Origin: Actinomycetes bacterium
GTDB lineage: Bacteria; Actinomycetota; Coriobacteriia; Coriobacteriales; Coriobacteriaceae
Direction of reading: 5' to 3'
Assembly (NCBI GenBank): GCA_023441725.1
Contig: JAEZNV010000196.1
Span: forward strand, 1-8,608
DNA length: 8,608 nt
Shown: in pieces, positions 6,512-8,608 of the stretch
Numbering within the stretch: the stretch's first letter is position 1
How the letters are laid out: every line of letters begins with the position of its first letter
Made by a program: the position numbers and the translations under genes
The notes under the pieces: model-generated
What the model was told of the DNA's origin: nothing
Database searches by the model: none
What the model saw: only the letters and a program-made list of their open reading frames with translations

Positions 6512-6853
6512 TTAGCGCTTCTCGGGGATGCGAGCAGCCTTGCCCACCTTGTCGCGGAGGTAGTACAGCTTGGCGCGGCGGACGCGGCCATGACGGACGA
6601 CCTCGAGCTTGGCGATCTTGGGGCTGTGAAGCGGGAAGGTACGCTCAACACCGACACCGAAGGAAATCTTGCGGACGGTGAAGGTCTCACGGGCACCGGC
6701 GCCGGCCATGCGGATGACGTCACCTTGGAAAACCTGGATGCGCTCGCGGTCGCCTTCCTTAATGCGGTAGTGAACCTTGACGTTGTCGGCAACGCGGACC
6801 TGCGGGATGTCCTCGCGGATCTGCTGACGCTCGATTGCGCGGATGTAATCCAT
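6512..6853 (-). CDS. rplS: 50S ribosomal protein L19
   Basis: L19 is a large-subunit ribosomal protein at the 30S-50S interface. The 113 residues match the family throughout: [41 protein letters not shown] (residues about 58-77), the basic [15 protein letters not shown] block and the C-terminal [11 protein letters not shown] chose ATG at 6853, with AAGGA seven nt upstream; a TTG two codons earlier is too close to that site. The gene has its own promoter (6923-6950), a leader hairpin and a terminator, so it is likely to form a single-gene transcript with some read-through into rnhB. In many bacteria trmD and rimM lie directly upstream; here that place is taken by an unrelated secreted-protein gene. 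Confidence 0.98.
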   Translation of the reverse strand: MDYIRAIERQQIREDIPQVRVADNVKVHYRIKEGDRERIQVFQGDVIRMAGAGARETFTVRKISFGVGVERTFPLHSPKIAKLEVVRHGRVRRAKLYYLRDKVGKAARIPEKR

Positions 6854-6877
6854 GTGCAATTCCTTACTCTTCTAGAG

Positions 6878-6901
6878 GTGCCGTACCACCTTGGCCGGCA
6901 C
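6878..6901 (-). promoter_or_regulatory. Hairpin in the rplS 5' leader
   Basis: GTGCCG (6901-6896) pairs with CGGCAC (6883-6878) around a 12-nt loop containing GCCAAGGTGG. It lies between the predicted transcription start (near 6916) and the rplS ribosome binding site. Leaders upstream of rplS that control L19 production are known in Bacillus; whether this hairpin works in that way is inference. Confidence 0.4.
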
Positions 6902-6922
6902 GTAGTTGAACAAACGTATTCG

Positions 6923-6950
6923 AGTATACACGCCACGACCTTGGCTGCAA
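6923..6950 (-). promoter_or_regulatory. Sigma-A/sigma-70-type promoter for rplS
   Basis: On the minus strand TTGCAG (6950-6945) is followed by a 16-nt spacer and TATACT (6928-6923). It lies in the 148-nt gap between the secreted-protein gene and rplS. The predicted start near 6916 gives a leader of about 63 nt. Confidence 0.65.
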
Positions 6951-7001
6951 GAACTATTTTGCCCGTGCGCAAAAAGACAAAAACACGCACTCTTTCTGCT
7001 C

Positions 7002-8608
7002 TTATGCACCGTCCGCAGTATCAGTCGTCGGGGTCGTCACGGTCGTTCCGGGCGCGATATAGCCGTATTCGAGCAGCACCGAAAGCGCATGCTGCTTCCA
7101 GGTGGCAAGCTCTTCGTCATTATAGTTGTCATGGGCCCATTCATTCATCGCGTCCTCGGCGTCTTGGGGCACCAGGTCCTGGCTGTCCGCCATCAGGTAC
7201 AGGATGCCTAAGATGTCGAAGTCCTGCTTGGTCATCTCTTCCTTGTTTGATGTGCTGATGAGGCCGTGATCGATGCCGTAGCGGCAGATATCGGTCAAAA
7301 CGGTAACGAGGCCCGTAGGAATCGACGAGGTATCCTTCGCGGCAGCGGGCGCGGTGTCGTCAGTTACCGCAGCGGCATCATCGCTCGACGGAGCAGACTC
7401 GGCCGCGTTCGCATCGGAAGCTGCCTGTTCTCCCTGGGCAGGAGCCGCGCTATCCGTCGTTGCCGAAGAATCCCCCGTGGAGGCGGACGTAACGCTCACC
7501 GGTGTCTCGACCACGGTCGTCATCGGGTCGACCGGTGCGGGTGCGGCGATGACCTCGGCCCAATCGGAATACACGCCGTCAATAAAGGCGCGAACATGGA
7601 AGGTGCCCGGTTGCGAGATGGTCATCGTGCCGTCCGTCGCGACCGAAATGCCCTTGCTCTCGAGCTCTTGAGCCTCCCAGTTGCAGACCCTATCGACCTC
7701 CTTGCCCGTCGTGTCATAGACCGTAGCCGTCAGGCCTTCGATGCCGTTGAGATTTTCCTCGACGCCGACGACGGTCTGTGCCGAGCCCTCGAGTTTGATG
7801 CTACCGTTAAACGGCTCGGGCGCCACGTCGCTTACCTTATATTTGTAGGCCGCGGCGTCGATCTCGTCATTGGTCGAGACATGCCCGTTCACGTCCACAT
7901 AGGTGTCCTCGGGAATAAAGTACTTTACGTAGGCGGTGCCGGCCTTTTTACCCACCACGACTTGCTCGTGGGTGACAGGGTCGGTCTGGATCTCGATGAC
8001 GTCGGACTTGCACTCCTTGCCCTTTTTATCGACCACGCGCCAGTCGCCCGACGACTTCACAAAGCCGTAGTAGTCAACATCGTCCTCGTCCCTCGCGCGC
8101 ACGCGATAGGAAGAGATGGGATCTTCCTCTCCCACCGCAAGCTTTCGGGTCTTATCGGTCTGCAGCGATACGAGAATCTTGGAGATGGGCTTAATAGGCT
8201 GCGGCGTGCCCAGCTGCGTATCGACCGTCACCGACTCAAACGACAGATTAGAACCCGTAATGGACATGGGGTAGGTGGCGGCCATGTCATTGAGCACGTT
8301 GCACGTGCGCGGGGCGCCGCCGTTGCGCGAAGGCACCTCGCGATCGGCCAGGACCGAACTCCAATCGATGGCGCGCACCATGTGGTTATTGGTGCGATGC
8401 GACCAGCTCGTAACGTTTCCGGCGGTGGTATCGTAACCGTCGTCGCCACGATGAGCGATTGAGCGCAGGAACAGGTTCTGTACGGCGTCGGTCGACTGAT
8501 CGCCAAAGGTGGTGTAGAACGAGCGCTGGTCATAACCGGCGGTATGGAACTCCTGCACGGCGGCGTTGTCGTCGTAGCACTCACCGTTCATGTTAAAGAT
8601 GATCACGT
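7002..8608 (-). CDS. C-terminal part of an unrecognised, probably secreted protein with Ig-like domains
   Basis: The reading frame is still open at the window edge, so the N-terminus and any signal peptide lie outside; at least 535 residues are visible. Counting from the GTG at 8606, residues 1-135 are rich in Asn, Asp, Thr and aromatics and match no family I can name. Residues 140-260 and 268-355 look like two bacterial Ig-like (Big_2-type) domains. The second is clearer, with beta-strand spacing and IKLEGSAQTVVGVEENLNG, TATVYDTTGKEV, ISVATDGTMTISQPGTFHVR. Residues 356-430 are a low-complexity Ala/Ser/Asp/Thr/Glu linker. Residues 431-517 form a helical acidic domain (GLVTVLTDICRYGIDHGLIS onward), followed by a Thr-rich tail. 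There is no LPXTG motif, no C-terminal membrane segment and no positively charged tail, so it would be released or bound non-covalently. The location outside the cell is inferred from this style. No terminator with a proper U-tract follows. Confidence 0.8.
   Translation of the reverse strand, partial: VIIFNMNGECYDDNAAVQEFHTAGYDQRSFYTTFGDQSTDAVQNLFLRSIAHRGDDGYDTTAGNVTSWSHRTNNHMVRAIDWSSVLADREVPSRNGGAPRTCNVLNDMAATYPMSITGSNLSFESVTVDTQLGTPQPIKPISKILVSLQTDKTRKLAVGEEDPISSYRVRARDEDDVDYYGFVKSSGDWRVVDKKGKECKSDVIEIQTDPVTHEQVVVGKKAGTAYVKYFIPEDTYVDVNGHVSTNDEIDAAAYKYKVSDVAPEPFNGSIKLEGSAQTVVGVEENLNGIEGLTATVYDTTGKEVDRVCNWEAQELESKGISVATDGTMTISQPGTFHVRAFIDGVYSDWAEVIAAPAPVDPMTTVVETPVSVTSASTGDSSATTDSAAPAQGEQAASDANAAESAPSSDDAAAVTDDTAPAAAKDTSSIPTGLVTVLTDICRYGIDHGLISTSNKEEMTKQDFDILGILYLMADSQDLVPQDAEDAMNEWAHDNYNDEELATWKQHALSVLLEYGYIAPGTTVTTPTTDTADGA

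Noticed and set aside
6968..6994. Inverted repeat GTGCG/CGCAC with a T-rich interior after the Ig-like protein gene
   Set aside because: The stem is only five base pairs, the loop is long, and the T-runs lie inside the loop rather than after the stem.
7266..8462. Plus-strand open frame of 398 codons opposite the Ig-like protein
   Set aside because: The composition (Arg, Gly, Val, His repeats without motifs) is a reverse-strand shadow of the minus-strand gene, whose domains are coherent.
1..8608. Search for CRISPR arrays, tRNA or rRNA genes, insertion sequences, attachment sites and a dif site near xerC
   Set aside because: No spaced direct repeats, cloverleaf, transposase or terminal inverted repeats, or Xer-type 28-bp site could be found by reading.

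Overview
The window reads as chromosomal core sequence from a high-GC Gram-positive bacterium, most likely an anaerobic actinobacterium of the class Coriobacteriia (Collinsella-like). This rests on GC-rich third positions, strong AGGAGG-type ribosome binding sites, the actinobacterial neighbourhood rplS-rnhB-yraN-comM-dprA, and a folate/FAD-dependent TrmFO, which is common in Firmicutes and patchy in Actinobacteria. The taxonomic call is an inference from protein style and gene order; no 16S or other marker is present.

Every supported gene lies on the minus strand, so transcription runs from high to low coordinates. In transcription order the window holds: (1) the C-terminal part of a large, probably secreted protein with Ig-like domains (7002-8608, cut by the window edge); (2) rplS for ribosomal protein L19, with its own promoter and a short hairpin-bearing leader, ended by a UUCG-loop terminator; (3) rnhB for RNase HII, ended by a very strong 15-bp-stem terminator; (4) a tightly packed group yraN-comM-dprA-trmFO-xerC, with junctions TGATG, ATGA, a 14-nt gap, and a trmFO stop that overlaps the probable xerC start; (5) a 219-nt gap with a good sigma-A-type promoter and a structured leader ahead of a gene beginning M-A-T-, very probably rpsB (ribosomal protein S2), of which only three codons are visible.

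Functionally the block combines translation (L19, S2, tRNA m5U54 methylation by TrmFO) with DNA processing (RNase HII, a YraN nuclease-fold protein, the ComM branch-migration ATPase and the DprA ssDNA/RecA-loading protein of transformation, and a Xer recombinase). Its order resembles the Firmicutes dprA-topA-trmFO-xerC-...-rpsB cluster merged with the actinobacterial rnhB-yraN-comM-dprA cluster, but without topA.

I see no CRISPR array, insertion sequence, tRNA, prophage or toxin-antitoxin pair, and no clear sign of a wholly new system. The points most worth a second look are the xerC gene, which has no ATG/GTG/TTG start where homology demands one; a leader segment upstream of rpsB that is exactly complementary to codons 2-4 of that gene; a terminator placed immediately before the rnhB ribosome binding site; and the unrecognised secreted protein beside rplS.
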